The position numbers and the translations under genes were made by a program. Below the pieces are notes generated by a model that saw only the letters and a program-made list of their open reading frames with translations, searched no databases and was not told the origin of the DNA. Positions 44,058 to 56,407 of a stretch of 64,000 nucleotides of DNA are shown here, one piece after another (positions within the stretch are counted from its first letter, which is position 1; the number at the start of each line of letters is the position of its first letter). Source of the stretch: Pleurotus ostreatus/Saccharomyces cerevisiae fusant (lineage: Eukaryota > Opisthokonta); contig JAMQCK010000063.1 of assembly GCA_024196135.1 (NCBI GenBank), positions 43,889 through 107,888 on the forward strand, given 5' to 3'.

Positions 44058-47000
44058 ATGTCAAATCTGGTGTCGATACCGTTCAAGAGGACGTACGAGG
44101 CGAACGTCAAGGAGGCGGTGCGGCTATACATACACGATCACACGGGCAGTCATCCGGACGCGCTGAGGCATGATATTGCTGAGTGGGAGAAGCTCAGGAG
44201 AGCAGCGATTGGGATGTCGGTGCATGCGAATCGAGCTAGAGACATTACAAGGTGCGTCGCAGTGACACTCAGCTCTATACATGACCTAACGTCGAGCAGA
44301 TATCATGCACAATTGCTCCGCATACAGAGCAAGCTGCCAGCCGATGTACACGTTCTTGCCAAAATGTCCGGAATCTGCCCATCTTATCCTGACTCCAGAT
44401 CGGCCTCCCCATAGCGTACGGTGCTGCTTTTGCTGACCCAAACGCGCTACCCATCACCCTCAACGATCTCCATTTTGAGCGCGCGGCTCTGCTCTTCAAT
44501 CTCGCAGCGCTCTACTCGCAACTTGGCGCGTCGGAGGACCGATCGACGTTCGATGGTATCAAGCGCGCTATGGCATACTTCTCTGTACGTCTCCGATTCC
44601 ACGTCTCATCACTGCTGTCCTGCATGGCTCGTACATCATGACCATACTTGGTACCTTCGATATGCTGATGAAACCAGGCCTCGGCAGGAACCCTCGCCTA
44701 CCTCAAATCCTCCGCCCTCCCCAAACTTCCTCCACCTCCAGACACCCTCGCGCCCACCTCCCCCCTCATCCCCTACACCGAATATCCTCTCGACCTCACC
44801 CCAGGCTTCGTCACAGGCCTCTACCATGCCATGATGGCACAAGCCGAGGAATGCTTCTGGCAGAAGGCGAAGATGGGTAGGTATGTGTAGCGTCGGGAAG
44901 GAGAAGGGATGACTGACATGCTTCGATCCAGATAACATGAAGAACACAATCATAGCAAAGCTGGCATCGTCGGTGAGTGACATGGTCCCCATGCATACCC
45001 TGCTATGGAACCTTGCGAAATAAATCCTCCGATATGTAGGTTGCAACACATTATCAATCGTCACTAGCAGCTATCCGAGGCGCGACACCATCAATCAAGC
45101 ACCTCTTCCCGACGGTGAGCCACCTGTCTTGAACTGTCCTCCAACATCGACTCATCATGTTTAGAGTTGGCTCGCATATATCGAGACCAAACAATACCAC
45201 TTTGAAGCCGTAGCGCACTACAGGATGAGCCTGGTCGAGGGCGAGGCGAGTCGGTGGGTTCTGTCGACTTGACTTCATTGCGCGCCTCTCACCTTCCATC
45301 TACTTCCAGCTATGGTAAAGAACTCTCCTACCTCACCGAAGCGCTCGCCGCGGAAAAGAAGGCGTACGATATCGCTCGCAAGGGCCGCGTCGTGCAGGCT
45401 GTGGCGCGAGATGTTCAGACATTCCTCGACGTCATCCAAAAAGATCACGCGCGCGCCGAGCGCGACAACGACCTGATCTACCACGATTACGTGCCTGCGG
45501 GGGCGTCGCTCGCGGTGGTGACGCCAACGCATGTGGCGAAGGCGACTGTTCCTAAAGAGCTTGAGAACCCGGCGTCGGTGGAGGGGACGCCATTGTTTGA
45601 GGAGTTGCTTGGGTGGGGGGCGAATGAGGCAATTAGTGAGTATCCTCTCTCGAGTGGATGCGAAAGGGGTTGTGGACAAGAGGAGATGAGGCACAGAGTG
45701 CTGTTTCTGATGACGATTATAGATATCTACGACGACCGCAAGCGAAAGCTCGTCAAGGAGAAGATCGTAGACCAGATTGAGGAGACTAAGGAGCGGGCGA
45801 ATAGGTAGGTGACTTTGTGCCGATTTTGCCACCATACTAATCTCACTGTCCAACAGAAAACTCCAAGAACTCCACCTCCCCGCCGCACTCGACGCTCTGG
45901 ACCAGACTGTACGCCTGCCGCCGAGCCTGCTCCGGAAGGCGGAGGAAGTCCGACTGGAGAAGGGTCCTGAGAGGATCGAGGTGCTGATGGAGGATGTGGC
46001 GAGGGTCGCGGGGTTGGGGAGGAGATTGTTGGAGGAGGCTATGTCAATCCTCGACGACGAAGCCGAGGAGGATGAGAACGCGCGCGCACAAGGGCTGACG
46101 CAGCGCCGGCCCTCGCATGAAGCGAACCAGGAGCTGATGCACAAATACGAGCGATATCACAGCGTGCTGACGCAGGCAGCCGAGAGCGACGAGTCCGTGA
46201 GGCGGAAGTACGATGAGTGGGAGGAGAGCATTGGCGAGTTGACGTGGGATGAGGTGAGTGGTCTATTGCAAAGTTTTTTCCAAGGATATTCACCGCAAAC
46301 CCCTCACAGACCCGCCTCGAACGCGCCATCCCCTCGTCCACCGCCCCATCCGGGCGCTCAACCCGCGAGACCGAAGTCCACCGCCGCGCCCTTCGCCTCC
46401 GCCTCGAGCACCTCGACGACCTCCACCGCGAGCTCACCGACTACGCCCGCCGCGCGCAAAACCTCGCCGACGCGGACGACGTCCGCCCGCGCATCGTGCG
46501 CGCCGCGGCGGGCTTCGCGCAGCTCGCCGAGGTCGCGCCGGTCGCGTTTGAGGATATTCTGGACGACGAATTGGCGAAGTATGATAAGTTTTTGGGCGCG
46601 GTGGAGGATGGGGCGGGGAGGCAGGGGGCGGTGTTGGAGGAGATTGAGGTGAGTGGGATGGGTAAGGGCAGGCGGAGGAGAGTGCTGATGAGCTGGAAAT
46701 TCCGACAGCATCACAACCAACTGTTGCTGGAGTCGAGGAAGGAGGATCCAGCAGCGAAGGAGCGCGAGCGCGCGCTGCAATCGTTGGATCTAGCGTACCA
46801 CAAGTATCGAGAGATTGTGAGGAACTTGGAAGAGGGGCTCAATGTGAGTAGAATGATTTATATGACTGCGCTTGGCTGACGGTGTCCAATCCTTACCAGT
46901 TCTACAACGAGCTCTCGAAGATGCTCACGCAGTTCAAGGAGGCTTGCAAGATGTGGGCGCGTGAGAGGAGTCAGGAGTTGCAGTGCGTGTGCTATCATGA

Positions 47001-47510
47001 AAGTGAGTGACGAAGCTGACGAACTCGCGCAGCGCAATGATTCAGGCAAGAGAGAATATGGCCTTGCAGCAAGCGACGCCGCCGCCCGAGTCGCCTGCAC
47101 CTCTGCCAGAGCCAGAGCCAGAGCCCGAGTCCGACCCGGAGCCTGAACCGCAACCCGAACCCGAATCCGAATCCGAGTCCGAAACCGAACCTGAGCAACG
47201 GATTGAACCACAGGCTGAACCGGAGTCGGAGGAGGAGGAAGAGGAAGAATCGGAGCCCGAACCAGAGCCCGAACCTGAACCAGCACCGGCACCAAGACGT
47301 ACCGCACGCACCCCAGCTCGCAAGACCGCACCTGCACCGTCTTTCCCGAAGCCAGCACCGATTGGGAAGCAGTCGGCGTCGAAGAAGGCAACAGGCCTCC
47401 CCTCGCTCATGGCCGCTGACTGGGGCTTTGAGGACGTGCCGCTGGCGCCTGGTCCGCCGCCGCCTCCAGCGCCAGCAGCCACGCCTCGTCGCAGTTCTCG
47501 ACGACGCTGA
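44058..47510 (+). CDS. bro1: BRO1 domain ESCRT-associated protein with Glu-Pro repeat tail
   Basis: Fourteen exons: 44058-44251, 44300-44345, 44399-44584, 44678-44876, 44932-44972, 45040-45114, 45165-45253, 45310-45635, 45723-45804, 45857-46253, 46310-46648, 46709-46843, 46900-46982 and 47033-47510; 889 aa. Bro1 binds Snf7 in ESCRT-III and recruits the Doa4 deubiquitinase during sorting into multivesicular endosomes. The Bro1 domain (about residues 1-390) shows [39 protein letters not shown] and [18 protein letters not shown] helical V domain (about 400-735) follows, including [20 protein letters not shown]. The tail after about 745 is a run of PEPE/ESES repeats, then Pro/Ala/Lys-rich sequence ending [18 protein letters not shown]. 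Bro1 normally ends Pro-rich; the acidic repeat run is unusual. Confidence 0.92.
47098..47290 (+). repeat. GAGCCC/GAACCC-type coding repeat
   Basis: Imperfect 6-nt units (Glu-Pro codons, drifting to Glu-Ser and Glu-Glu runs) inside the last exon of bro1. Length-variable by nature. Confidence 0.7.
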
Positions 47511-47699
47511 GTCTTCGTCTACATATCTTCGTAGGGGCAGGCCGCATGACTGGGGCGTTGTGGGTGAAAACCATGGAGGGTCTTATTGCATACTTACTAC
47601 GGCGTGGTGCATGGATAACGATGCTTGGATGGTAATGTAGACGGTTCGGAGCGCGATATATGATTGATTGTATGCACGAAGAAAAGAAGTGCGTGATAA

Positions 47700-47738
47700 G
47701 ATGGACGGACGGACGGATGGATGGATGGATGGATGGGA
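47700..47738. repeat. (GATG/GACG)n microsatellite
   Basis: Nine 4-bp units shifting from GGAC to GGAT in the 3' flank of bro1, followed by a short CGTG run near 47765. Confidence 0.85.
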
Positions 47739-48179
47739 TGAGACGGCCTTCAGCCAAGTAAATACGTGCGTGCGTGCTTGCGACAGGAAAAGAAAAAGGA
47801 AGAACAGGAGCAGAGATAATCGACACAGGCCTTGAGCCTGCCCATAAAAACCTCCTAGAGTGCTACAGGGTAAATATCCATGACAACAACTTCAAGCAAG
47901 TGGGACGATGAGTAAGTACAGCGAGGGTGCAAGGTGCAATTTGAGTGGCAAAGAAGTTGAATTGGAAGAAAGAAGTAACAAACTACTAGAAGGCAAGAAG
48001 AAAACGGTGCGAGCGAATAATAGGTGATCTGCAGAGATGAGGTGGTGTGTCAACGATAGGAAGCGCGGATGGGCTGGTGGACGCATGCGGCGCGGGGAGC
48101 TGGAAGAAAGCAAGGTGAGATGGGGTATGAAGAAAAAGAAAAGGAAAAAATATGTACATTTGAGTGAAGTTGAAAGAGC

Positions 48180-51100
48180 TCAATGCTTGCGCCGCGTGGG
48201 CAGACGACGAACAGGTCTACCACCAGGGCCAGGCGCGGGTGGGGCGTTGCTGCTGGCCGAGCCCATCGTGAACAGACCACCACCATCAGTCCCAGCAGAA
48301 TTGGGTGCGGAAGTGAAGGGCGAAGTCGGAGACGCGACGCTGAAGGCATTCGAGGCTCCGAAGCCACCGCTGGGAGTGCCCGGCTGCGGCAACGTAGCGG
48401 AAGGAACAGCGGGCGACGCAGGTTGACTGCCGAATGAGAACGAGTTCGACTGCTGAATCGGCGCAGGTGCACCAAAGCTAAATGGGGAGGGCTGGTGGAA
48501 CGTCGATGGGCTGTTAGGTGCTGACCCTGACTGCGAAGACGCCCCGCCGAAGGGATTGGCATTGTTCGACGACGACGGCGTGCCAAAGGCGAAGGGCGAC
48601 GCCGATGACGTGGGTGTGCTCGCACCAAAGCCGAAAGACCCAGTCGTAGCAGGCCGCTGTGGCTCCGCCGCCTCTGCAGGCTTGCTCTGCCCGAAGGAGA
48701 ACCCACTCTGCGCAGGCTGACCAAAACCACCAAATGCGGGCTTATTCTCCTCTGGCTTAGCCGCAGCCGGCGCACCGAAGGCGAAGGGGTTCGACGGCGC
48801 GGTGCTCGAGCTCGCCGACCCAAAGCCACCAGTGCTGCCTCCGAAGGAGAAGCTGGCACCGCCTGTGTTGAGTGTGAGCTTCGACGGCTCGGCCTTCGTA
48901 ATCTCCCTCGTTGGGCTCTCCTCCATGCGCATCCCATCGTCATCGTTCTTGGGCGGCGTTGAGGGACGAGCCGGAGCAGGCGCACCGAACGAGAACGGCT
49001 TGGGCGCCTCCGTGGCGGCAGGCGCAGCAGTCGCCGACCCAAAGCTGAACGGCGCAGGCGCAGCTGGAGCCGCAGCCGGCGCACCGAAGCTAAACGCTGG
49101 CTTCTTCTCTTCAGGCTTCGGCGTGCTCGGCGCAGCGCCGAACGAGAAGGGAGACGACGCAGGCGCATCCGTCTTCGCGGGCTGACCAAACGAGAACGGC
49201 GCGGGGCTCGATGGGGCGGAACCGAAGAGTGGCTTGGGCGCGTCGGCGGACGGTGCAGTGCCAAAGAGTGGCTTGGGAGCCTGGACGGATGGCGCGGCTC
49301 CGAAAGCTGGCTTCGGCGCCTCCGTTGGTGCGGGGGCACCGAAGAGAGGCTTGGGTGCGCTGTCCGACGAGGCTGCTGCGGGCTGTCCGAAGGAGAAGGG
49401 AGTGGATGGCTTGGGAGCCTCTGCTGCGGGGGCGGGCGCACCAAAGGAGAACGGCGCAGGCTTGGGTGCCTCCTCAGGCTTCGGAGTCGTCGCAGGCGCA
49501 GGCGCACCAAACGAGAAGCCTACAGTCGTTGCGGGCGGCGCAGCGGGCGCACTACCGAACAGACCGCCCACCGTCGAGTTCGACGTCGAAGGCTGCCCGA
49601 ACAAACCACTGGTGTTCTCTGCGGGCTTGCTAGGCTCAGCAGGCTTGCCAAAGGAGAACGGAGCAGCCGTAGGTGCAGCTGACTTCGGCGCCTCGTCCTT
49701 CTTCTCGAACGAGAAAGTCGTAGCGGGAGCGGACTTCGGTGGCTCGTCGACCTTGGGCGCGCCGAACAGTGAGCCCGAAGGCAGGCCGTTGGAAGCCGCC
49801 GACCCATTCGCTGGCGCTGCAGCGGTCTTCGAGCCCACCCAGAATGGACTGTTCGGGTCTTTGACAGGCTCAGCAGGCGCAGGCGTGCCGAAAGAGAACG
49901 CTGGCGGGGCCGCAGGCGCAGGCGTGCCAGGCAGAGGCACGGCGCCATCGAGCTTGGGAGTGGCAGCGGGCGAGCCAAAGAGAGGCGTGGATGGAGTAGG
50001 GAGTGTGAGGGGTTTCGCAAGGGCGGGCGAGGATGAAAAGAAGTTCGGGATGCCACCCGACGAAGAGGTAGACGCCCCATTTGTGGCTGAGGGCGTGTCA
50101 GTCTTCGGCGGCGCACCGAAAGAAAAGGGTGCAGGTGCAGGTTTCTCTGCAGCAGGAGCAGGTTCCTTGAACGGCTCTGGCGCCTTCGGGGCGGGTGGTG
50201 CCAGTGAACCCAGCGAGAACGGAAGGGACGTGACCGGCGGCTCCTTGGCCTTGGATGCATCCGACGAAGTAGGCGCGGCCTGCAGAATCGAGTGTCAGGA
50301 AGGGAAGCATAACCACATGAATGAAAGTACTCACTTGAGGCGGTTTCGCGAAGAAATTGCTATCAATCTTGAACGGAGGGGCCTTCGCCTGGATCTCGTT
50401 GAGCTTCTCTATCTCTTGATTGCGCTCTTCCATGTCGTCATCAACATCATCGTCTTCAAAGGCAGCCGAGAACTTCTTCTTGAGAGGCCGCTGTATGGTC
50501 GGGCGTGCGAGATGTTGCCTGCTGGTCTTTGTGCGTCCAATGCGCAATGACGAGCCTTGGGCGGGCACGTCGGCTGACCGGGGCGCAAAGTTGTCCTGAG
50601 GCGGCAGGTCCGGTACGGTTTGCTCGTTCGTCTTATTCTCCTTCTCAGTCGTGCCGGTGCTTGTGTCCATCTGACTGTCGCTACGCGTGAGCTCGTTGGC
50701 ACCCTCGGACTCGAAAGACGCGTCGGGATCCTCTCCGGCTTTGTGACGGGTCATGAGTTTCTTCAGGCCATCCGGCTTTGAATACGGCTTCGTGTCATTC
50801 GCCCTGGCCTCCTTGTCCTTGCTCTTCTTTTTCTTCTTGCCCTGACCTGACAGACTCAAAGCGAGTTGCTCTTCTTCGTTCATGGGCACGAATTTGCGCT
50901 TCTTCTTAAAGAGGTCAGGCCCAGTCGTCGGGCGAGACGTGCTTGCGAGGGCGGAGGCATCGGATGTGTCCTTGCGACGGCGGCTTGGAATGATGGGTGT
51001 TTTGTACGCGTCAAGCTCGAAAAGCGCTTTTTGAGCGGCCTCTCCGGAAGCGGCGCCTATCGATAGATTAGCAACGTCATTGACTCGAGGATAGGGCGCG

Positions 51101-52054
51101 GTACTCACGCGGCGCGGTTTCCTGGGGAGTAAAAACATACGACAATGAGCTGCGCGACTTCGTAGGAGAGAAGAGCTGTGATATTTGTGAGTCACTGCAC
51201 GTTCATATTTGATGGTGACGTACGTGTCTTTGCTCGGCCACCGTGCCCAGCGTATTACTAGGTGTCAAGCGCTGGCGGCTTTCGACGCCCTGGGATGGCG
51301 CACGTACGAAAGTTGGATTCGTATTGAGGTCAGTGAGGCTCGGCGGCATGGACGATTCGCGGACTGGCTCGACTTGAGGCGTGGCAGACATGCGCATACG
51401 GAACGACGAGGTCGGCGGGAGCGATCCGCGGAACGATGGCGAACGCCTCATGGGCTCCTCGATGATGTCCATGGAGTGATCGTGATGGGGAAGGGTCGGC
51501 GTATACTGCATCGACACGTCTTTCGTCAGTGCGCGAGGCTGGTACATGCGCTGCGGGGGATCGACGGACATCGTGCGCGCGAGGTTCTGCGCGCCGAAAG
51601 GCGAGGCCGTCCGGCGTACTTCATCGGCTGGTAGCAGTTGTCGCGAGTTCGAGAGGGGGAGGCTGACGGAGCTGGCGCGGTCTATGGGCTTTGGCTGATA
51701 ACGATGGGGCAGAGGCTGGTATTGCTTCCGGAACGCGCTCGGAGGCGGGTCGAGGTATCCGGGATTGGGACGCCTCTGATCGTTCGATGGCCTCTCGGGG
51801 CTATCCCGCCGCGCGCGCTTCGCTGGGGTCGGTGCGCCCTCTTCGCCAACAGCCTGCTCCGTGGGTTCCGCCGCGAGCCGCCTACGTTTGCCAGCCTCGT
51901 CTTTTTGATCCTCGAATTCGTCGACCTGGCTGGCGCTGCCGAGCCATCTGAGCGGAGCGGTGACGGCGTTCTTTATGGCGCCAAAGAACGAGCCGGAGCG
52001 CGAGATTTCACGCCGCTGCTCGCGTTGCTCCCGGGAGCGGTTCGCGGCGGACAT
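48180..52054 (-). CDS. FSFG-repeat nucleoporin, Nup1/Nup124-like
   Basis: Exons 52054-51224, 51175-51109, 51056-50335 and 50279-48180 give 1239 aa. FG nucleoporins line the nuclear pore channel and bind karyopherins. Residues ~20-45 contain GSFFGAIKNAVTAPLRWLGS, an amphipathic helix like those that anchor Nup1, Nup60 and Nup153 to the inner nuclear membrane. A Lys-rich segment (GKKKKKSKDKEARAND) and RRPLKKKFSAAFEDDDVDDD follow. The last exon of 700 codons is a field of FSFG and LFG/FGAP repeats spaced by Ala/Pro/Lys linkers. The protein ends GGRPVRRLPTRRKH, similar to the basic C-termini of basket nucleoporins. Exon 4 is one uninterrupted 2.1-kb exon, the longest in the window. Divergent from yme2 with 182 bp between. 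Confidence 0.85.
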
Positions 52055-52236
52055 GGCGGCCGTCGGGGACAACAGTCGAAAGGAAACAAAAAGTTTGTGC
52101 GTCACAACGTGACCCGTCCGCACGTGAGACCCATGGCGCGCTGGCCCGAGCGCATTGACGTCAACGCCTGGTGGACGCGCCGCGCATTGAGCGCTTAGCG
52201 GAACACGATCTGGCAGGCAGCTTGCTTCCCCCCATC
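52055..52236. promoter_or_regulatory. Compact bidirectional promoter (nucleoporin / yme2)
   Basis: 182 bp between divergent ATGs. Contains TGACGTCA-like sequence (TTGACGTCAACG near 52155), a candidate bZIP/CRE site. No TATA box. Confidence 0.5.
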
Positions 52237-55200
52237 ATGTTGTCAAGACCTTCATGCTCGCGTATGCTCGTGCGCAGACCAGTGCGCGCGTACGCGACCG
52301 CAAGCGGCACGAATGAAGCATGGCTCTTCGTCGACTCCCTCTTCCCCGTCCGTGTCGGCAAGCTCGAGTGCGTACTTCCCCCCCATCATGACATCCCCAA
52401 CCTAAACATCCGCAGCCCCCGTCACTTGATCGCGCGATTGAGAGAAGAACACATCTTGAATAATGTCCGAACGACACTGAGCACCGTCAAGGATCACGAC
52501 TTTGAGATCCTCTCCGTGGTACCCTACCAGAAGGACGGCGGTGCTTTCATCAAATTCAGATATGCGGGAGACGAGGCTGCCCTTCCAACCATTGAGCAGG
52601 CGTTGAAAGACTCTACCCACAAATCCGGAGGCCTGCAAACATGGATCGGTCTCAGAAGAGCGGACGTATGGTTGGTGAAGGCGAAGCAGCCCTGGCTAGA
52701 GGTGTGCTGCGTGACAGATCAATCACATAGCATCGGACTAATGATTTCTTGAGGACATGGACCGCTGGGCGTCTATGAGTCTCCGCGTCGAGTTCTTGGG
52801 CGGCGAACTCCCCGAGGAGCAAGTCTTCGAGTTGTTCAGGGTATGCTTCCTGTCCGAATGTGCACCGCTCGAGCATCAATTGACTTCTGGCAGCCCTACG
52901 GTCGCATTGAGGACATCGAAGCTCCGAAAGTAGCAGGCAAATTTCCCGCCACAGCCGTGGAGTACCGCCGCTACCGCTCTGCGACCATCGCACGGAATGT
53001 CCTGAATGGCTACGAAGTGACTTTACCCTCTGGCGCCAAAGTACGGGTCAGGCCGTCCTACCAACCCGTCATGCACGCGTATGCAATTCGGGACTGGCTC
53101 TCGAAACATCCAAGGATCGTGTTGCCGGTCGTGATCTTCCTACTGGGTAGCCTCACATACGCGGTACGTACTTCCTACCCGCCGTGCGAGGAAGTAAGTG
53201 CCTGACGGTCCATGGCTCAGATCTTCGACCCGATACGTAGCCTCATGGTCGAGGCGAAGCTGCTGAATTGGTTCGACTACAAGGAGTACAGGCTCTGGCA
53301 GTGGTTCCGCGAGAACGCATTGGAGCGCCTTCCTTTGGCATTCGAGTCGAAGATCGCTGCGGCACCGGCGGAGGATGCTTGGAAGGAGAGAATGGAGGCG
53401 TTCACGGCAATCAGGGCGTATCTGAACGACTTCCCGAGTATGTGTTTGCTCTTCAGGCATGTCTGTCGGATGGCTGACCATTTCCGTAGATACGGTGGCC
53501 TTTATACACGGGCCGCAGGGCAGTGGTAAGACGCGCATGGCGAGGGCTGTATTGGAGCCTTTGGACAGGTACGTCCGTGAACAACCCACCTTGAACAGAT
53601 GCTTACTGACCTCGCCAGACCTACCCTCGAAATCGACTGTCGCGAGCTTGTCAAAGCCACCTCCGACGCTCAAATGATTGGCACGCTGGCGAAGCAAACG
53701 GGCTACTGGCCCATCTTCACCTTCCTCAACTCGATGAGCAACCTCATCGACCTGGCGAGCGTGGGCATGATTGGGCAGAAGGGTGCGTCTTTGCTGGCTG
53801 GTATGTATACGAGAGTTCGCTGATTTCCACCCAGCCGGCTTCGGATCCTCCACGCCCGACCAACTGCGTGATATCTTGTCGACGGTCACCGTGTCCTTGA
53901 AGCGCGCGAATGAGTCGCATAGGAATGAGATGCTTAAGGAGGCCAAACGGCAAGAGGCGAGGCAGGCGAGGACTAAGGGCTTCTCTGCTTTGTGGTCGCG
54001 CGTGACAGGGCTCGTTGGCGGCGGTGAGTCATTTTCTAGGTATGAAGTGGTGTCCAGCAACTCATCGACCTCAGGGAACGCCGAGCCGGCAGGACCCAAT
54101 GATGCTGCGAAGACCGAGCACCAGCACGACCATTCAGAGCACGAGAAGCCAGCACAGGAGAAGTCGACCCACGAGCTGAAGGACGAAATGGCGCGGAAGG
54201 TCAAGGGGACGCAAGATGCGGAGGCGCTGCAGTCGCTGCCCACTGTTGTCATCCGCAACTACGCCAGCTCGGGCTCGAACAAGGAAGAGCTACTGGAAGT
54301 CCTCGCGCAGTGGGGGACATCGCTGGTGGAGAATAAGGTGCGTAGAGGTACCTGCCGAGGGTGGTACGATGGCTCAACTCCATATAGATCGCGCACGTCC
54401 TCATCCTCTCGGACAACCGCGAGAACTCCAAGCGCCTTGCGAAGGGTGAGCAGCTGGATTTTGTGCGGCGATCGCATCTGACGAAGCGCGATAGCTCTGC
54501 CTACGAAGCCGCTATACACGGTAGCCCTATCGGATGCGGACCCCAACACCTCGCTTTCCTATGTGAAACAGAAGCTGCACGACGCGGACGTGGATTCGAG
54601 CTTCACGAGCGAACAGATAGGCCTCATCCAGCGCCTTGGCGGCCGTGCTAGCGACCTCGAGAGCGTGCGTCTGTCTTCTCACGTAAATGCGCGTCTTCTT
54701 ACCCGCACCTCAACAGCTCGTCCACAAAGTACGCAACGGGCAGACCGTCGAAGACGCCGTCGAGGACATCGTCTCCCGCGGCGTCGCTGAGCTGCGTAAG
54801 AACGCCTTCGGCGACGACGCGGACGACGCGAAGGGCCTGCCCTGGTCGCGCGAGCAGGCGTGGCACGTGCTCAAGCAGCTGGCGAAGCAGGAGGAGATCC
54901 CGTACCAAGATCTGCTTCTGAACTTCCCTTTCAAGGGGGATGAGAACGCGTTGCGGGCGATGGAGCAGGCGGAGCTGATCACCGTTGGTACTAATAATGG
55001 TAGGCTTTTGGGTTTGGGTCGCACGGGCGGGGGTCAGAAGGAAGCTGATGGTCTTGTTTTTAGGACGGCCGTCTGCGGTGAGGCCAGGGAAGCCGGTGTA
55101 TAAATGGGTGTTCGAGAGGTTATATAAGGGTGAGTGGAAGAGAGGCAAAAACGTACTTTCTGAGCTGACCCCGCTGCGCTAGACTCGATCTTCGAGGCTA

Positions 55201-55439
55201 TGATGGACACGGCGTACAACAAGAAGATCATCGACGCGTCGGAGAAGATCGTCAAGGACTGCGAGGACGAGCTGCTCAAGCTCAAGGAGATCGGTCTGGA
55301 GAATGGATGGCTTGGTCGGACGCCGTCGTCGGAGCGGGCGAACTACCTCTACGACAAGATGATGAAGGCCCAGCGGAAGATCGTCCAGTTGGAACGCAAG
55401 AACGACGAGCTGAAGAAGGTGCTTGCTAAGGGTGGCTAA
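52237..55439 (+). CDS. yme2: Mitochondrial escape protein 2 (Yme2/Rna12)
   Basis: Thirteen exons: 52237-52367, 52416-52701, 52754-52840, 52894-53163, 53221-53437, 53490-53568, 53619-53782, 53835-54337, 54388-54445, 54495-54664, 54717-54999, 55064-55129 and 55183-55439; 856 aa. Yme2 is an inner mitochondrial membrane protein involved in mtDNA nucleoid maintenance and pre-rRNA processing. A presequence (MLSRPSCSRMLVRRPVRAYA) is followed by the Yme2 N-domain, an RRM-like segment (SLRVEFLGGELPEEQVFELF, about residues 143-220) and a transmembrane helix (RIVLPVVIFLLGSLTYAIF, ~240-258). The matrix/IMS part has a P-loop VAFIHGPQGSGKTRMA at ~332-347 and the family block WPIFTFLNSMSNLIDLASVG. The C-terminus is helical (AQRKIVQLERKNDELKKVL). 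Length matches the family. Confidence 0.92.
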
Positions 55440-56313
55440 ATCTTCTTCTCTGCGCTGTATATCGGACGCTGTACCTCTATGAACACTGTCTAGCTCTTCA
55501 TCTCTGTCGGATCTCGACGTCCTGTGCTCTGTCGCCCGCTCCGGGATGCGGCGTATTCTCGCGGGGCAGGCACTGGTGATGTCGCTACCTAACCGTATCT
55601 TACGACGCTGCACCTCGCTAATGCAGGGACGACAGGCACGCCGTTCTCCAGTGAGCGATGTCGAACGGCCCAACGGCGTCGAGACAACTGCCAGAGCGTG
55701 GAGGGCATCTCCACTGGACCGGGTCTCCGGCCCTTTGTTCTATCTTAGTGAGCTGATGCGCCCCACGCTAACCCGCGCCCCTTGTCAGGGAAATTCTGTA
55801 GGTCCGCGCGTCCTCACTGGGGTTGTTTCGAACACCGACGAAAGCCTTCAGCCGGATGAGACTTTCGGGTCTCGACTGCTGAGAGGGCCCGGCTGAACTG
55901 AGAGGGTGGCAGCCGCTATGTGGCGTCGCCCTCACCCGACGCGCGGGTCATGAGCCCACGATGCCCCAGACTCGCGCGGGCTGTTTTCTGTGCCATGGAG
56001 ACAGGCGCGGCCATTGTGCCCGATTTGGGGAAGTATAGACTCCTATTGTGTGGGAAGCCGACCCCGTGACCGGCGAGCTTGGCGCTGGGCATCCATTCAT
56101 TCGCGCCGATCGCGGTGCTTAGCACCGAGACCTTGTTCTCCGCGACGAGCAGGAGGGTATGGCCGCCGTTGCCAGCAGTGCCCGACGCCTGGGGGCGCCT
56201 GGTCGACGCGGGCGTACGCGTCGAGGCCCTTGGGAAAGTGTTTGCAATCGATTGGTTATTTGCGCCGATGCGGCTCAACTCGGTGCCCGCGAAGGCATTC
56301 GGCGCGATGGCAG
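55440..56313. other. Intergenic region yme2 to MFS permease
   Basis: No gene recognised. A 135-aa minus-strand frame at 56323-55916 is open but overlaps the TATA box of the next gene and a similarly long plus-strand frame, so I do not call it. Confidence 0.5.
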
Positions 56314-56320
56314 TATATAA
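56314..56320 (+). promoter_or_regulatory. TATA box of the MFS permease gene
   Basis: TATATAA lies 88 bp upstream of the ATG at 56408, typical of a regulated fungal transporter gene. Confidence 0.6.
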
Positions 56321-56407
56321 CACCCCGTCCTGCCGACAGCGCTATCTGCCAGCACCGTCTGCTTACCCCACATCTACCACCCCTGCCTTTGTGCGACAGC
56401 CACAGGC

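Noticed and set aside
47821..47870. Possible tRNA-like palindrome CAGGCCTTGAGCCTG
   Set aside because: The B-box match is poor and no acceptor stem pairs; more likely a simple hairpin in the bro1 3' flank.
55916..56323. 135-codon minus-strand frame upstream of the MFS gene
   Set aside because: Overlaps the MFS TATA box, has no intron or family signal, and the opposite strand is also open.
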